A DNA stretch of 64,000 nt from positions 124,001 through 188,000 of the forward strand of contig JANOVM010000036.1 of the NCBI GenBank assembly GCA_031417395.1, given 5' to 3'. Within the stretch, counting starts at the first letter, position 1; each line of letters starts with the position of its first letter. The DNA is from JADKIH01 sp031417395. GTDB lineage: Bacteria > Bacteroidota > Bacteroidia > AKYH767-A > 2013-40CM-41-45. Under the pieces are notes generated by a model. The model was not told the origin of the DNA and did no database searches. It saw only the letters and a program-made list of their open reading frames with translations. The translations under genes were made by a program, and so were the position numbers. Positions 61,857-64,000 of the stretch are shown one piece after another.

Positions 61857-62534
61857 ATGTCGAAGCTTTTTCTTGTTCCAACTCCTATAGGTAATCTTGA
61901 AGACATGACTTTTCGCGGAATCCGAATTTTAAAAGAATCGGATTTAATTCTGGCGGAAGATACCCGAACCAGCGGTAATCTCTTAAAACACTTTGGCATT
62001 GAAAAAAGAATGCAGCCCTTTCATCAGCATAATGAACATAAGGTTGTAGAGGATATTGTTGAAAGAATTGCCGGTGGACAAAACATTGCTCTAATATCAG
62101 ATGCAGGAACTCCCGGGATTTCAGATCCGGGTTTTCTTATAGTGCGTGAATGTATTCGTAAAGGTGTAGATGTTGAAACACTTCCAGGACCAACTGCTTT
62201 TGTGCCTGCACTCGTTAACTCAGGCTTACCCTGCGACAAATTTTGTTTTGAAGGATTCCTTCCTCACAAAAAAGGAAGATCCAGTCGATTGGAAAGACTC
62301 AAAGAAGAAGATCGAACCATGATATTTTATGAATCTCCTTTTCGTTTGGTAAAAACGCTGGAACAATTTATAAAAGTATTTGGCGAAAACAGGCAGGCTT
62401 CCGTTTCAAGAGAGCTTTCTAAAATGTTCGAAGAAAATAAACGTGGCAGCCTTTTGGAATGCTTCAATTATTTTTCAGCAAAAGTAGTAAAGGGGGAAAT
62501 TGTTATTGTTGTTGCGGGTTTTAATGCACCCTGA
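61857..62534 (+). CDS. rsmI: 16S rRNA 2'-O-ribose C1402 methyltransferase
   Basis: A 225-residue SAM enzyme of the tetrapyrrole-methylase fold. LFLVPTPIGNLEDMTFRGI, ILAEDTRTSGNLLKHF, ALISDAGTPGISDPGF, VETLPGPTAFVPALVNSGL and FYESPFRLVKTL are the fixed motifs. It methylates C1402 in the decoding site. The usual C-terminal helical extension is short here, as in many Bacteroidota. Confidence 0.95.
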   Translation: MSKLFLVPTPIGNLEDMTFRGIRILKESDLILAEDTRTSGNLLKHFGIEKRMQPFHQHNEHKVVEDIVERIAGGQNIALISDAGTPGISDPGFLIVRECIRKGVDVETLPGPTAFVPALVNSGLPCDKFCFEGFLPHKKGRSSRLERLKEEDRTMIFYESPFRLVKTLEQFIKVFGENRQASVSRELSKMFEENKRGSLLECFNYFSAKVVKGEIVIVVAGFNAP

Positions 62535-62717
62535 TAGGTTAAAATAGCTAAGTTTTTATAGTTTTTTCATATTGTTAATTAATTTTACCCTTATATTATT
62601 ATTTTATACTTATTAGATTGTACTTTTCGCATAAATAATTAGTGAATTGACATAATAAATCCAATTCCTTCAATAAATGAGGATTTTTTAGAAAACCTTT
62701 TATATAACTTGCACTCA

Positions 62718-64000
62718 ATGATTGATTTTGAAATAAAAGAAAAACGCTGGGTACTTAAGTCTCCTGTTGACTTCAGGCTTGTTGAATCATTATCAAGCGA
62801 ACTTAATATTAGCAAAACTCTTACTACAATACTTATACAACGCGGCATTAAGTCTTACGAAGAGGCAAAAAGTTTTTTCCGTCCAAGTATAGATGACCTC
62901 CACGATCCTTTTTTAATGAAGGATATGGATAAAGCAATTGACAGACTGAATAAAGCGATTAAGAACAAAGAAAAAATATTGATTTATGGTGATTACGATG
63001 TAGATGGTACAACTTCCGTAGCCCTCACGTATTCTTTTCTGAAAACATATTATGACAACATAGACTTTTATTTGCCGGACAGAGAAAAAGAAGGTTATGG
63101 AATTTCAACTGCCGGAATTGATTTTGCTTCTGAAAATAATTTCAAGCTCATTGTCGCTCTTGATTGCGGAATAAAATCTATCGATAAAGTAGCCTATGCC
63201 AAAACAAAAGGCATTGATTTTATTATTTGCGATCACCACCGTCCCGGTTCTGAATTGCCTGCTGCTGTTGCTGTGCTTGATCCAAAGCGGGCTGATGATA
63301 AATATCCCTTCGATGAACTATCCGGATGCGGAGTAGGTTTTAAATTGATTACAGCTTATGCAATTCGGAATAAAATTCCATTTAGTGTTGTAGAACAATA
63401 CCTGGACCTGGTTGCAATAAGTATTGCAGCCGACATTGTTCCATTAGTAGGAGAAAACAGAATTCTCGCTTATTATGGATTAAAGCTTCTAAATAGTAAC
63501 CCTCGTCATGGAATTAAGGCTATCCTTGAAATGGAGAATGTGCCTAAATTTTATGATGAATCACCTGAAGGTGTCCGATCGAACCCTCATTATAACCTTT
63601 CCATTAGTGACCTTGTTTTTATTATCGGACCACGAATCAATGCTGCAGGACGTATTCACGATGCACGCCATGCAGTCGATCTTTTAATTTCTGAAAATAA
63701 AACCGAAGCCATATCAAACTCAATCCGTATTAAAGAACATAACGATGAACGGAGAAACCTCGATGTAAGGATTACGAGTGAAGCAATGCTTCAGGTGCAA
63801 AATGACAGGGAGTTTAGCAAAAGAAAATCTACTGTACTATATAATCCTGAATGGCACAAAGGAGTAATTGGAATTGTTGCTTCTCGCCTTATTGATAAGT
63901 TTTATAAGCCTACCATTATTCTGACAGAATCCAATGGCATGGCTACTGGCTCTGCAAGGTCTGTAAAGGACTTCGACATTTACAATGCTATTGAATCATG
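62718..64000 (+). CDS. recJ: Single-strand-specific exonuclease RecJ (partial, runs off the window)
   Basis: The first 427 codons of RecJ, a 5'-3' single-strand DNA exonuclease for recombination and repair. The start MIDFEIKEKRWVLKS is usual. The DHH phosphoesterase motifs are IYGDYDVDGTTSVAL, LIVALDCGIKS and FIICDHHRPG, with manganese-binding Asp and His. Further on come GCGVGFKLI, GPRINAAGRI (DHHA-type linker) and WHKGVIGIVASRL. The frame is open at the end of the window. The 180 bp before it is AT-rich without a gene. Confidence 0.95.
   Translation, partial: MIDFEIKEKRWVLKSPVDFRLVESLSSELNISKTLTTILIQRGIKSYEEAKSFFRPSIDDLHDPFLMKDMDKAIDRLNKAIKNKEKILIYGDYDVDGTTSVALTYSFLKTYYDNIDFYLPDREKEGYGISTAGIDFASENNFKLIVALDCGIKSIDKVAYAKTKGIDFIICDHHRPGSELPAAVAVLDPKRADDKYPFDELSGCGVGFKLITAYAIRNKIPFSVVEQYLDLVAISIAADIVPLVGENRILAYYGLKLLNSNPRHGIKAILEMENVPKFYDESPEGVRSNPHYNLSISDLVFIIGPRINAAGRIHDARHAVDLLISENKTEAISNSIRIKEHNDERRNLDVRITSEAMLQVQNDREFSKRKSTVLYNPEWHKGVIGIVASRLIDKFYKPTIILTESNGMATGSARSVKDFDIYNAIES

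Overview
The window comes from a Bacteroidota chromosome, most likely a Sphingobacteriia/Chitinophagia-like gliding or biofilm bacterium. Several features point there: type IX secretion (T9SS) C-terminal sorting domains of type A and type B, two PorP/SprF-like barrels, a PorE-like OmpA lipoprotein-type scaffold, a MurF-alanine racemase fusion, DUF4271, SiaB/SiaC, AT-rich DNA, and promoters of the TTG...TAnnTTTG kind. No rRNA, prophage or CRISPR is present.

Layout. 1-6.6 kb: the tail of a FISUMP-like protein and three secreted proteins with beta-helix, Ig-like, cohesin-like and dockerin-like parts. 6.6-14.5 kb: an accessory region with hexamer minisatellites, a SnoaL-like protein, a single-chain ISP-type restriction-modification enzyme, an AbiE toxin-antitoxin pair, a decayed second copy of the 3' end of the restriction gene, a broken PIN-toxin pair, a 57-residue protein and a DUF4325 STAS-like protein. 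14.6-22.9 kb (minus): a T9SS operon in the order PorP/SprF, PorE-like OmpA protein, M43 metalloprotease, giant PKD protein with a type B signal. 22.9-25.5 kb: a repeat-rich zone with a RAYT transposase pseudogene between 94-bp inverted arms, hairpin-forming hexamer repeats, one intact tRNA-Leu(CAA), a tRNA-Leu pseudogene, three tandem 5' tRNA fragments, a frameshifted GIY-YIG gene, and many copies of an 18-bp perfect or near-perfect palindrome. 25.5-32.9 kb: a serine hydrolase, a coiled-coil lipoprotein, SiaB and SiaC, an ABCG transporter with unusual N-terminal domains, and a lipoprotein. 33.1-64 kb: mostly core genes: dCMP deaminase, two S41 proteases, superoxide dismutase, AsmA-like protein, histidine kinase, HemW, acyl-CoA dehydrogenase, ECF sigma/anti-sigma, a YceI group, DUF4271-HemD-RnpA-YidD, envelope glycan genes, MeaB, a second type B PKD protein with its own PorP, Tdk and MurF-Alr, RsmI, and the start of RecJ.

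The main discovery candidate is the palindrome family between 23.5 and 32 kb. Seven copies share a 14-bp core, CCRATARYTATYGG. One copy differs from the commonest form by four changes that are mirror images, so dyad symmetry is kept. Two copies interrupt the D-loop and T-loop of a tRNA-Leu copy, each with a net gain of 15 nt. Three sit in tandem tRNA 5' fragments. One sits at the deletion junction of the RAYT pseudogene, directly after the expected catalytic tyrosine codon. This looks like a very small mobile or repair-associated palindrome.

Gene calls rest on reading the translations by eye; no database search was possible. Start codons were moved to a downstream ATG where the longest frame began at TTG or GTG without support.
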